50,573 bases of DNA from SFTJ01 sp045613305 (GCA_045613305.1 JAZLAU010000030.1:1-50573); one strand, 5' to 3'; shown: positions 9,393 through 18,121, counted from the stretch's first letter. Notes: a model not told the origin generated them from the letters alone. Numbers and translations are program-made.

Positions 9393-11048
9393 TTACTTAC
9401 CAGTTTGTTCGTAATACAAAGTGCGAGATGGTTGGTCGCAAACTTCTGCTGGGCCAAAGTATTGAATTGGACCAGGATACAAGTAGCAAGTGTTCTTTGC
9501 CCATTCAGCACGCTTTGCAGCAAACTTTTGGAATGGCTTACCTTCAAGGTCAACCAATGCCTTTTGGATAACTGGCTTCATCTTACCGTGACGACGTTCC
9601 ATGTTCATCATCATAGTGATAGGAATACCACCTGCTGTCCATTGGATTGATGGCTTAGTCAAGTTGCGAACTGATGACATGTAACCAGTAGCGCCACAGT
9701 TAACCAATTGAGCTGCGTTATAACCCAAAGCATAGCAGTAGTCAGCATCGAAGTTTGATGGAGCAGCGCAACGACCTTCGTAACCGAAGAAGTGGTGTTG
9801 TGCAGCAAACTTACCTACGAACTTACCTTCAGCCTTCATTTCAGCCAATTTCTTAGCAACCATTTCGCTAAGCAACTTTTCAGTTTCGATTAGAGAAACT
9901 TGTACGTTGCCGTGAGGGTCGCGGTCCAAAGTCAACTGACGAGCCACGCCTTCTGGCAAGCTTGAGAATGTTGCAGCATTTGCTTCGCTTAGCTTAGCAA
10001 GAACGAATTCACGTTGTGCAGCGCGGTCAAGTGTTGCAAATTCTGGGCTGTGAGCCAACAAATCGTTCAACTCTGCGATTAGAGCCTTCATTGCTGGGAT
10101 AAACTCAATCAAACCTTCTGGGATAAGAACTGTACCGAAATTGTCGCCGTTAGCAGCACGTTGTGCTACTACATTTGCCAAATCTTCTACGATTTGGTCA
10201 AGTGTCATATTCTTTGCTTCAACTTCTTCTGAAATGATACAGTAGTTTGGTTGTGTTTGAAGAGCACATTCAAGAGCGATGTGAGAAGCCGAACGGCCCA
10301 TCAACTTGATGAAGTGCCAATATTTCTTTGCTGAGTTACAGTCACGTTGAATGTTACCGATAACTTCTGAATATACCTTTGTTGCTGTGTCGAAACCGAA
10401 TGATGTTTCAATCAAATCGTTCTTCAAGTCACCGTCGATTGTCTTAGGGCAACCAATTACTTGAACGCCTGCATTCTTAGCCTTGTAGTATTCAGCAAGC
10501 ACACATGCATTTGTGTTTGAGTCATCACCACCGATGATAACCAATGCTTGAATGTCAAGTTCCTTTAGGATTTCAAGGCCCTTTTCAAATTGTTCTGGCT
10601 CTTCAAGTTTTGTACGGCCTGAACCGATAATATCAAAACCACCAGTGTTGCGGTATTCATCAACTATTTCTGCTGTAAGTTCCATGTAGTTGTGGTCTAC
10701 AAGGCCGCCAGGACCCATCAAGAAACCGTATAGACGGTTTTCCTTGTTTACAGCCTTAACGCCGTCAAACAAACCGCTAATCACATTGTGACCACCAGGT
10801 GCTTGACCACCTGACAATATAACACCTACGTTAAACTTCTTGCCTGCACCTTTGCATGCCTTTGTGTCCTTTTCGAAAATTAGTTCTGGAAGACCATAAG
10901 TGTTAGGGAACAATGCCTTGATTTCTTCTTGGTCAGCAACTGATTGTGTTGGTTCGCCTTCAACTGCCACTACTGCTTCCCACAATGAAGAAGGCAACTT
11001 TGGCTGATATTGAGCGCGAGCAATTTGTAATGCACTTTTATTTGCCAT
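9393..11048 (-). CDS. pfp: Diphosphate--fructose-6-phosphate 1-phosphotransferase (PPi-PFK)
   Basis: The 551-residue enzyme phosphorylates fructose 6-phosphate reversibly with pyrophosphate instead of ATP, in cytosolic glycolysis. ILSGGQAPGGHN (about 77-88) is the phosphate-binding loop. IIGGDDSNTN (171-180) carries the GGDD that marks PPi rather than ATP use (ATP enzymes have GGDG). CPKTIDGDL and MGRSASHIALE form the sugar-phosphate site. The length fits the long PFP clade common in Bacteroidales. It is the last gene of a same-strand group, 81 bases after the M16 gene, and ends at a clear terminator. Its codon choice looks strongly biased (GCA, AAC, CTT/TTG), as expected for high expression. 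Confidence 0.96.
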   Translation of the reverse strand: MANKSALQIARAQYQPKLPSSLWEAVVAVEGEPTQSVADQEEIKALFPNTYGLPELIFEKDTKACKGAGKKFNVGVILSGGQAPGGHNVISGLFDGVKAVNKENRLYGFLMGPGGLVDHNYMELTAEIVDEYRNTGGFDIIGSGRTKLEEPEQFEKGLEILKELDIQALVIIGGDDSNTNACVLAEYYKAKNAGVQVIGCPKTIDGDLKNDLIETSFGFDTATKVYSEVIGNIQRDCNSAKKYWHFIKLMGRSASHIALECALQTQPNYCIISEEVEAKNMTLDQIVEDLANVVAQRAANGDNFGTVLIPEGLIEFIPAMKALIAELNDLLAHSPEFATLDRAAQREFVLAKLSEANAATFSSLPEGVARQLTLDRDPHGNVQVSLIETEKLLSEMVAKKLAEMKAEGKFVGKFAAQHHFFGYEGRCAAPSNFDADYCYALGYNAAQLVNCGATGYMSSVRNLTKPSIQWTAGGIPITMMMNMERRHGKMKPVIQKALVDLEGKPFQKFAAKRAEWAKNTCYLYPGPIQYFGPAEVCDQPSRTLYYEQTGK

Positions 11049-11129
11049 TTTTTATTATTTTTATTGAGTTTAAATTATTCAAAAATTTCTTCGCAAATTT
11101 CGTAAAAAATTATCAGTTAAGCAACTATT

Positions 11130-12425
11130 TTATTCTGCAAATTGCATTTTGCTTTCATCTCCCGCCAAAACTATTCTCATTTTTTCTTCAAGCAAATATT
11201 TTCTTGCCATGTCACGGAGTTTCTCAGGAGTTATGTTCTTAATTTTTACCACCTGCTCATTAAAATATTCGGGGTAAACTCCATTACACAACACCAATTC
11301 CACATATTCTGCTATCGAAAAGGCATTGTCGAGATATTTCACCAAACTGCTGAGCATATGGCTTCGTACCACTTCAAGTTCATCAGCTGGAATCAGTTCT
11401 TCGCGTAATCGAGCCATTTCTTTTTTTATCTCATCGAGCACCGACATTGTGTATTGCGCACCGCATTCTGTTGATATGCCTATATAGCCCGACTCGCCTC
11501 GGCCCGACAAGTAGGCACTAATGCCATAGGTATAACCTTTGTCTTCACGAATATTCATCATCAGTCGGCTGCCAAAATATCCACCTAATGCCGTAACCAA
11601 AATGCGCAACGGGATGTAATCGTCATGCTCACGTGACACTGCATCGATTGCCACTGCCACCGCGGTTTGAATAGCCCCGTCTTTTTGAACTATCTCAGTT
11701 TTTATTTCTTGCGGATTAACATACCACCCTGTTTTTCCCTTATAGGCCTTAGGCTCCCATTTCTCAAAACATTGCTTAATCTGGCAAAGTTCTTCATCAT
11801 TCACCTTGCCCGACACCACCAATGTGCAATTTCCTGGAGCAAAACACTCTGAATGAAAATTACGCAAATCGTCCACCGTAATGTCGTGCGACAACGATGC
11901 GTTTGGTTCAATTGTCAGAGGATGGTTTTTGCCATAAAGCATTTCAGTTATTTTCGACGCAGCAATAAGCGACACTCGCTCAAAACTCACTGCGTTGTCT
12001 GCCACATATTTATCTCTGCGCTTATCGAGTTCCTTTTGCAGATATTTCGGCGTTGTGATACAATCATAAAACACCGGCAACACCATTGGCAAATTTTTAT
12101 TGGTAGTCTTCAACGAAACCTTAATATTATGGTCAGCCACCGCTGTAGCCATCGAGGCACCATAGAAATCAAGTTGCTCGGCCACTTCTTCGGCAGTGTA
12201 GCAACTGCTGCCGCATGAGAGCAACACCGATTCAAAATATGTCAGAAATCGCTTTGGCTGCTCAAAATATCCGCCACCCACATACACGTCTATTTGACAC
12301 ACATCGGTCTCTCCGTAGTTAACAACTTTCAACTCCACCCCGTTGCTCAATTTTTCCGACATCGGAACCTCTAATGTTATATCAGGGAATTGAGTCACCG
12401 CGGGTGCTATACTTCTGTCTAACAT
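11130..12425 (-). CDS. M16 (pitrilysin-type) peptidase homologue lacking the zinc site
   Basis: This 431-residue protein has the two-domain M16B fold: an N-terminal peptidase-like domain (about 20-210) and a C-terminal domain (about 225-420). The family's inverted zinc motif HxxEH should fall at 63-67; here the residues are Tyr-Phe-Glu-Ser-Val, so no zinc can be bound there. The C-terminal domain keeps IREDKGYTYGIS, the Arg/Tyr substrate-binding region of the family. Known heterodimeric M16B enzymes pair one HxxEH subunit with one Arg/Tyr subunit, and this protein looks like the second type. No HxxEH partner gene is in the window. It lies between nfeD and pfp on the same strand (gaps of 88 and 81 bases). 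No signal peptide is evident, suggesting a cytosolic location. Confidence 0.85.
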   Translation of the reverse strand: MLDRSIAPAVTQFPDITLEVPMSEKLSNGVELKVVNYGETDVCQIDVYVGGGYFEQPKRFLTYFESVLLSCGSSCYTAEEVAEQLDFYGASMATAVADHNIKVSLKTTNKNLPMVLPVFYDCITTPKYLQKELDKRRDKYVADNAVSFERVSLIAASKITEMLYGKNHPLTIEPNASLSHDITVDDLRNFHSECFAPGNCTLVVSGKVNDEELCQIKQCFEKWEPKAYKGKTGWYVNPQEIKTEIVQKDGAIQTAVAVAIDAVSREHDDYIPLRILVTALGGYFGSRLMMNIREDKGYTYGISAYLSGRGESGYIGISTECGAQYTMSVLDEIKKEMARLREELIPADELEVVRSHMLSSLVKYLDNAFSIAEYVELVLCNGVYPEYFNEQVVKIKNITPEKLRDMARKYLLEEKMRIVLAGDESKMQFAE

Positions 12426-12513
12426 AATCGTATATATATTTCATAAAGATTGACCACCAAAAACATATTTTCGCGGCCAATCTCATTATTATTCCATTTT
12501 TTCTTTATTGCCC

Positions 12514-13905
12514 CTATGCTTTCACAACATAAAGTTGAGTATTCTCATATTTTACAACTTTCACAGCCTCACCGGGCTCAATAAATTCGCCTGTCGACAC
12601 AGCATCAACCACCTCACCGCTTTCAAACTTTATCTTTCCCGATGGTCGCAACACCGTCGACGCCACAGCGGTTGCTCCAACAAAAGCCTCCAACTCCGTT
12701 GGCACTCCTATATAACCGTCTTCAATCTTTTGCTCTTTTTGCAACGCAGTGTCGGCCATTATGCCCTTGCTGCCTATCTTATGCGAAACGTAAAGAACCA
12801 ATGCCACACCAAGCAGCAGACCTATCATCACTATTATTATTGCTGTCATAATATCATTTGTTGTTGCATATCCTAAATCTATCGGCGAAGCATTGCTTAT
12901 CAACGCAAACACCAATGACACAAAGGTAAGAATAATACCCAAAATTCCCGCAATGCCAAACCCTGGTAAAATCAACAATTCTACAAGAATCAGCACCAAT
13001 CCTAAAGCAAAGGCCACAATTTCCCAACTTTGTGCCAACCCATCAATGTAAAGCGGACTGAAATAAAGCACTGCAGCAACCAATGCAGCAAGCGAGGGGA
13101 ACCCTACGCCAGGTGATTGCAATTCAAAGTACAAACCGCCCACAATAAGCATTATCAAAATTGCCTGCACAGCACCGCTGCCAAAAAAGCCCACTAAATT
13201 GTCGATAAACGATGGCTCATATGCAGTTATCTGATAGTCATCATATTTTAGCCTATTTACCACTACTCCGTCAACATCTTCCTCAATGCCCTCACAAAAA
13301 TTATATTTCACCGCTTCGGCTGCAGTAAAGGTGACAACTCTAAGACTATCATCACCTATTTCACTAACCACAGTGCGAGGGTCAACCATAGCCTCTGCCA
13401 CCATAGGGTTGCGCACCCAATCTTCTACCACCACCCCATTGGCATCAGTTCGTTTCACCTTGCCATGCGATTGGGCCGTGCTGCGCATCATTGAACGCAT
13501 ATATGACTGATATTTGTCGGGCAGAGCCTCTCCCGTCTCATTAACCACTGTGGCCGCACCTATATTTGCGCCTTCTCGCATATAAATGCTGTCGCATGCT
13601 ATCGATATCAATGCCCCGGCCGAAGCAGCATTATTATTGATAAATGCCACCACCGGACGTTCGCTTCGCAATATCAAACTTCTCATGCTATCGGCATGCT
13701 CCACCGTGCCGCCATAAGTGTTCATTTGCAAAATTACCACATCGGCATCAGTTTCTTCAGCCATTTCAAAACCCTTTTGCAAATAGCGCCACGATGTGCT
13801 CCCTATTTCCGTATCGATTGGTATGACCGCCACATTTTTCTTTTCGGCACTTAACCACAACACCGAAAACATCACCACAATCGTGCTTAATATTCTGTAT
13901 CTCAT
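12514..13905 (-). CDS. nfeD: NfeD-family membrane-bound serine protease (ClpP-class)
   Basis: The 463-residue protein begins with a signal/anchor segment (about 3-20). A ClpP-like protease domain (about 24-215) shows LQMNTYGGTVEHADSM and the nucleophile region NNAASAGALI, with Ser95 as probable nucleophile; Lys131 (PDKYQSY) is the likely general base by analogy to PH1510. Several membrane segments follow (about 235-390), then a C-terminal soluble NfeD OB-fold domain (about 400-463). The family cleaves membrane proteins and is linked to stomatin-type partners, but no stomatin gene is adjacent here. It is the first gene of the nfeD-M16-pfp group. Confidence 0.9.
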   Translation of the reverse strand: MRYRILSTIVVMFSVLWLSAEKKNVAVIPIDTEIGSTSWRYLQKGFEMAEETDADVVILQMNTYGGTVEHADSMRSLILRSERPVVAFINNNAASAGALISIACDSIYMREGANIGAATVVNETGEALPDKYQSYMRSMMRSTAQSHGKVKRTDANGVVVEDWVRNPMVAEAMVDPRTVVSEIGDDSLRVVTFTAAEAVKYNFCEGIEEDVDGVVVNRLKYDDYQITAYEPSFIDNLVGFFGSGAVQAILIMLIVGGLYFELQSPGVGFPSLAALVAAVLYFSPLYIDGLAQSWEIVAFALGLVLILVELLILPGFGIAGILGIILTFVSLVFALISNASPIDLGYATTNDIMTAIIIVMIGLLLGVALVLYVSHKIGSKGIMADTALQKEQKIEDGYIGVPTELEAFVGATAVASTVLRPSGKIKFESGEVVDAVSTGEFIEPGEAVKVVKYENTQLYVVKA

Positions 13906-14308
13906 AATATTATCAAATTATGCATTATTATTTCTTTTTTTACCACAGGCGTCCCATTTGCCAATTTGCACCGATAGTCAAGACCGGCATTTTTCGCAAC
14001 TATTCAAACCTGTATTCTATATCCCATTTTGATCAATCTCGCCTAAATATTTAATTACAAATATACTAATTTTCCATCAATGTCTTACATAATTAATTTA
14101 AATATATCACAGGTATCTACACCGCCACCACACCTTTCGCCCAATCTGCACCACCAAATGCACTCACATTTTCTGCTGACGCTTGTTCTTGTTTTTGATG
14201 TTACATCTAAATTGACCGATACACAAAAGGCGTGTGATGTTTTTTCTTAATTGCAAACCTCTCTATTTCAAGCAAAAAGCAAAAAGCAACAAAAAAAGGC
14301 AAAAATTG
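13906..14308. other. Intergenic region between nfeD and tRNA-Met
   Basis: About 400 bases without a supported gene. A minus-strand TAnnTTTG-type element (TATATTTG, 14058-14065) could be the -7 box of nfeD with a long leader, but no good -33 box is present. The rest is AT-rich with short repeats of AAAAGC near 14275-14290. I see no conserved open frame or structured RNA. Confidence 0.5.
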
Positions 14309-14340
14309 TTTGCAGATTTCGAAAATTAGGCGTAAATTTG
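14309..14340 (+). promoter_or_regulatory. Bacteroidetes-type promoter for tRNA-Met
   Basis: TTTG (14309-14312), 20 bases, then TAAATTTG (14333-14340) is an exact match to the consensus. Expected transcription start is near 14347, 25 bases before the tRNA. Confidence 0.8.
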
Positions 14341-14371
14341 CACTCGCAATTCCGAAAGGAATAGCAGTGAT

Positions 14372-14445
14372 GGCGGGATAGCTCAGTTGGTTAGAGCGTC
14401 GGATTCATAACCCGGAGGTCTCGAGTTCAATTCTCGATCCCGCTA
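14372..14445 (+). tRNA. tRNA-Met (CAT anticodon)
   Basis: A 74-base cloverleaf: acceptor GGCGGGA with TCCCGCT (G1-U72 wobble), D stem GCTC/GAGC, anticodon loop TTCATAA, T stem TCGAG/CTCGA with loop TTCAATT, and discriminator A73. CCA is not encoded. C11-G24 and the paired acceptor end argue for an elongator rather than an initiator tRNA; a lysidine-modified tRNA-Ile2 cannot be excluded from sequence alone. The innermost anticodon-stem pair (A31-C39) is mismatched. Confidence 0.9.
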
Positions 14446-14446
14446 C

Positions 14447-14481
14447 AAAAGAGGACTAATCATTGATTAATCCTCTTTTTT
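14447..14481 (+). terminator. Intrinsic terminator after tRNA-Met
   Basis: An inverted repeat of 15 bases (14447-14461 with 14465-14479, one mismatch) is followed by a T run. The stem contains AAAAGAGGA and its complement. Confidence 0.85.
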
Positions 14482-14573
14482 GTTTTCATACACTCTCACA
14501 AACATTCAACGGCCACACATCTGCCGACACACACATCCCTATCTTTTCAGCAAAACCAAAGCACGTTCTCACA

Positions 14574-14608
14574 GAAAAAATGAATGCGAAGCTAATTTTA
14601 GCCTCGCA
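14574..14608 (-). terminator. Intrinsic terminator after the TGS/kinase gene
   Basis: On the minus strand an 11-bp stem (TGCGAGGCTAA with TTAGCTTCGCA, one G-U pair) precedes TTCATTTTTT, about 80 bases after the stop codon of the kinase gene. Confidence 0.65.
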
Positions 14609-14688
14609 CCCAGTTATTCTTATTTTTTCGAATGCCACTTGCTCACAGTTTTCACCATCGAGCCACTTGCTTACACAAAAAAACGGCA

Positions 14689-16365
14689 TTAATATTTAAA
14701 ACTTGACCCTCCCACAAATTCACGCATAATCGACGTTGGCGGTATCTCCTTATCAGACACCGGTATGAAATAATGTATGAATTTCAGCAACCTGTGCGCT
14801 TCGGCATATTCAGGACAGTTTCGCGGCACGCTTGCCAATATTGGCTCGGCATGCAATCGAAGCACCGCAAACTCTATGTTAAGCGCAGAGTTAAACATAG
14901 CATCAGCATTTTCTTGATACGGATATATCCACTGCTCTTCGGCTTCGCACACCGCTGGCCACTGGCTTATGGTCTGTTGTGCAGTAAATGCCCCTTTATT
15001 ATAATCGCGAATTATGCGACGCAACAAGCGATTGTCGCGTGTGGGTATCCAATTATGGTCGTCGAGCGATATGCTGGTTAAAGTTGATATGTACACTCTG
15101 TATTTAGTGTCATCGGGCACTTTAGCAGTCAACATAGGATTAAGCGCATGTATGCCCTCTATTAGCAGCACCTTACCTTCTCCAAGCTGCAATTTCTTGC
15201 CATTATACTCACGCTTGCCTGTGGTAAAATTAAATTCAGGTATCTCAACCTCTTCGCCATTGACCAACGCAAGCAAGTCGCGCTCCATAGTTTCGCAATC
15301 AACAGCTTTGATATTATCAAAATCATATTTGCCATCAGGACGCTTAGGCGTGTCCTCGCGATTTACAAAATAATCATCGGTTGAGAACGATATCGGACGT
15401 AGGCCACATGCCTTAAGTTGAACCGACAAACGTTTACAGAATGTTGTTTTTCCTGAACTTGAAGGCCCTGTAATCAACACCATCCTCACCGGATGTTCTT
15501 CATCACAATATCTGTCATAAATATCTTCTGCTATCGCAACTATCTTCTTTTCTTGCAAGGCTTCGCTCACCTGTATCAACTCACTAGCCTTACCTTTTAA
15601 ACACGCATCATTCACTGCGCCCACATTCTTAAGGCCCATGATAACATTCCATCGCACATTTTCAGCAAACATGCTAAAGGTGCGAGGCATTTCGATTCGC
15701 TCTGCCAACAATTTAGGATTATTTTTGTCGGGTATTCGCAGCAATATACCATTATAACATTTTTCAACCGCAAACACCTTCAAATAGCCTGTTGATGGCA
15801 CCAACGGACCGTAATAATAATCAACTGTTTGGTCAAGGGTATAATAGTCGGCATAAATCTGGCCACTTGTTTCAAGCAGTTTCACCTTATCGTCAAATCC
15901 ATGCTTGCGAAATAATTCTATAGCGTCTTCTGTGGTGGCTTCGGTGCGACGAAATGGCATGTCTTGATCAATTATCTCCTGCATTCGGGCATTAATTTGC
16001 TCTATGTCGGCCGTGCTGGCTGTCTCGCCATCTGCTTTATGAAAATTGCCAAAATATCCGCGTGAAATAGGATGCTCCATATACAACCTACTCCCCGGAA
16101 AGACATCTTGGCATGCCTTATAGAGCACAAAGCACAACGAACGCACATACGCTCTCATGCCGCCCGACGTACGTACATCAAGAAACTCCACATCTCGATT
16201 TTGAAATACTCTAAACTTCAAGCCCTGCGATGTGTTGTTTACTCGCGCCGACACTGGAGGAAACTCAAAGTTCAACCCATCAAATCCCTTAAACACATCG
16301 AGCAACGTGGTCCCTATCGGGAAACTTTTAACCTCATTATTGTTTTTACAGCGTACCTGTATCAT
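14689..16365 (-). CDS. TGS-domain nucleoside (uridine/cytidine-like) kinase
   Basis: The 558-residue protein joins a ThrRS-like N-terminal part to a P-loop kinase of the uridine kinase family. Residues 1-60 resemble a TGS domain (PIGTTLLDVF) and 60-230 resemble the ThrRS second additional domain. The kinase domain (about 290-500) has the Walker A GPSSSGKTT (300-308), FSTDDYF (about 327-333) and LLIEGIHALN, which match uridine kinase. By family it phosphorylates a nucleoside, but the true substrate of these fusions is not established. The gene is divergent from the altered CTP synthase gene with 205 bases between the starts. A TATCTTTG element (16394-16401) may be its -7 box. Confidence 0.85.
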   Translation of the reverse strand: MIQVRCKNNNEVKSFPIGTTLLDVFKGFDGLNFEFPPVSARVNNTSQGLKFRVFQNRDVEFLDVRTSGGMRAYVRSLCFVLYKACQDVFPGSRLYMEHPISRGYFGNFHKADGETASTADIEQINARMQEIIDQDMPFRRTEATTEDAIELFRKHGFDDKVKLLETSGQIYADYYTLDQTVDYYYGPLVPSTGYLKVFAVEKCYNGILLRIPDKNNPKLLAERIEMPRTFSMFAENVRWNVIMGLKNVGAVNDACLKGKASELIQVSEALQEKKIVAIAEDIYDRYCDEEHPVRMVLITGPSSSGKTTFCKRLSVQLKACGLRPISFSTDDYFVNREDTPKRPDGKYDFDNIKAVDCETMERDLLALVNGEEVEIPEFNFTTGKREYNGKKLQLGEGKVLLIEGIHALNPMLTAKVPDDTKYRVYISTLTSISLDDHNWIPTRDNRLLRRIIRDYNKGAFTAQQTISQWPAVCEAEEQWIYPYQENADAMFNSALNIEFAVLRLHAEPILASVPRNCPEYAEAHRLLKFIHYFIPVSDKEIPPTSIMREFVGGSSFKY

Positions 16366-16393
16366 CTGTTTTTATGTTGTATTTAGTTTCCCA

Positions 16394-16401
16394 CAAAGAT
16401 A
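16394..16401 (-). promoter_or_regulatory. Candidate -7 element of the TGS/kinase gene
   Basis: TATCTTTG on the minus strand, 28 bases upstream of the ATG at 16365, fits TAnnTTTG. No clear -33 box is visible. Confidence 0.45.
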
Positions 16402-16529
16402 AACAAATTCCTCCTATTAAAAACCTAAAAATTAAATTACAACTACACATTCACGCTTCAAACACCACTTCATACTACTATTTTATCCTAAATTATCGTT
16501 AAAAAAGGAAATCACACAAGAATAATTGC

Positions 16530-16537
16530 TAATTTTG
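16530..16537 (+). promoter_or_regulatory. Candidate -7 element of the CTP synthase-like gene
   Basis: TAATTTTG fits TAnnTTTG and lies 33 bases before the GTG start at 16571. The -33 region is A-rich without TTTG, so promoter strength may be low or need an activator. Confidence 0.45.
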
Positions 16538-16570
16538 CACTTTAAATGAGATAACAAATAAAGCAGCAAA

Positions 16571-18121
16571 GTGAATACGCAATATATCTTCATCACCAAT
16601 AGCGCAAAATCGTCATTTGGCGAGGGCATATTTGCGTCAGCACTTGCAAACAGGCTATCTGCGAGAGGTTACAACGTAACTGTTGCAAAATACGACAATT
16701 ACCTAAACACCGACGCTGCATCGTTTGACCCCGAACTTCACTTTGAGTGCTTTGTTACGGCCGACGGCCACGAAACTGATTTTTGCTTAGGGCATTACGA
16801 ACGCATCGCTGGCATCGAAACTTCTAAACGCAATCACATCACTGCGGGCCAAATAATGCAGAACGTGATTAACAATGAGCGTAGAGGTGCATACATGGGC
16901 GAAATGGTGACTGCTGAAAATCACGTCACCAATGAGTTGATGCAATGCATAGGCCGCTTGGCCAACAACGGAAATAACGACATTGCGATTATTGAGGTCG
17001 GCGGATGTTCAAGCGACTTGATGAGCCACATTATGCTGTGCGCAATAGGCAAAATGCAGTCGGTTATGGGCAACAATTGCTTATGCATAAATTGTGTTGC
17101 CGATTGCAACGACACAACGCATACGCTTGAAAAGTGCGGCATCCGCACCGACATAACGCTTTGCGACGCATGCACTTGCAAAAATTCTGCACATAATGCC
17201 AACCCCAAAAATTGGGTTTCGCTTGAGTTTAACGGCAACATTTACGACGCTCCGCATTTATTAGCCGAAAGCCAAATCGAAGCGTTAGTGGCCGAAAAAT
17301 TAGCACTTGAGCCAATTGACAATGGTGAGAATATGCATTGGGAGCATTTTGCCACAAAGGCACAAAACGCGCAAAAAAGCATAACAATAGCAATTGTTGG
17401 CAACCTCAACAACAACGAAAAAGCATATCTCAACCTTAACGAAGCGTTGAAAATATGCGGTTGGCACTGCAACACAAATGTTGTGCTGAAACACATAGCA
17501 AGCAACAAGGTGCATAGCGGCAACGTTGAAGAAATGCTCTTCGATGCCGATGCCATCATAGCAGCGCCAGGCATTGCTTTAAAAGGGATTGAAGGTTATA
17601 TTGAGGCACTGCGCTGGTGCCGCACAAACAGCATCCCCACACTTGGCATTGCTTTAGGCATGCAATGCATGGCAATAGAATTGGCACGAAACGTTTTAGG
17701 ACTTACCGATGCCAACACCACCGAAGTGAACGCAAATGTCACCCACAATGTGGTTGACCTTATGCTTGAACAAAAACAAATGGCCTACATGCCCGAAAGC
17801 ATCAGGCTTGGAGCGTACCCTTGCCACTTGATGCATTCATCGCTGGCGGCAAAAGCCTACGGCGGTCTTTCGGCCAACGAACGCCATCGGCACAGGATGG
17901 AATTTAACAACAAATATCGCGACCTTATGCTACAAGCAGGCGTGATTTTTTCGGGAATAACGCCAAATGCCGGCTTGGTCGACATCATTGAAGTGGCCAA
18001 CAACCAATGGTATCTTGGTTGCAGTTTCCAGCCAGAGTTCTCTTGCACGGCATTTGCGCCCAATAAGTTGCTGATGAGTTTCATCGATGCAGCAAATTAT
18101 AACAAAGAGCAAAAACAATAG
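16571..18121 (+). CDS. CTP synthase homologue with lost catalytic residues (probable pseudoenzyme)
   Basis: The 516-residue product aligns end to end with PyrG (about 545 residues), from YIFIT at the start through FVTADGHETD, CLGHYERIAGI, ERRGAYMGE, a class I glutaminase domain (from about 270) and RHRMEFN. Compared with E. coli PyrG from memory, key residues differ. The P-loop Lys18 is Glu. Mg ligand Asp72 is Cys, while Glu140 is kept as Glu142. The UTP loop KTKPTQ is missing. The glutaminase nucleophile Cys is Ala361 (GIALGMQ), the oxyanion GGFG is GIAL, and the catalytic His is Gln487 (FQPEF). Residues 170-203 contain eight Cys. It starts with GTG and lies 92 bases before yidC, the usual pyrG position in Bacteroidales. 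Normal CTP synthesis is very unlikely; the role is unknown. Confidence 0.85.
   Translation: MNTQYIFITNSAKSSFGEGIFASALANRLSARGYNVTVAKYDNYLNTDAASFDPELHFECFVTADGHETDFCLGHYERIAGIETSKRNHITAGQIMQNVINNERRGAYMGEMVTAENHVTNELMQCIGRLANNGNNDIAIIEVGGCSSDLMSHIMLCAIGKMQSVMGNNCLCINCVADCNDTTHTLEKCGIRTDITLCDACTCKNSAHNANPKNWVSLEFNGNIYDAPHLLAESQIEALVAEKLALEPIDNGENMHWEHFATKAQNAQKSITIAIVGNLNNNEKAYLNLNEALKICGWHCNTNVVLKHIASNKVHSGNVEEMLFDADAIIAAPGIALKGIEGYIEALRWCRTNSIPTLGIALGMQCMAIELARNVLGLTDANTTEVNANVTHNVVDLMLEQKQMAYMPESIRLGAYPCHLMHSSLAAKAYGGLSANERHRHRMEFNNKYRDLMLQAGVIFSGITPNAGLVDIIEVANNQWYLGCSFQPEFSCTAFAPNKLLMSFIDAANYNKEQKQ

Noticed and set aside
9393..11048. ATP-dependent 6-phosphofructokinase
   Set aside because: The GGDD motif and the length of 551 residues indicate the PPi-dependent form.
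16571..18121. Sequencing error or decaying pseudogene as explanation for the CTP synthase changes
   Set aside because: The frame is open over the full length, most fold-defining motifs are kept, and the changes are substitutions at several separate sites rather than frameshifts. Decay cannot be fully excluded without relatives.
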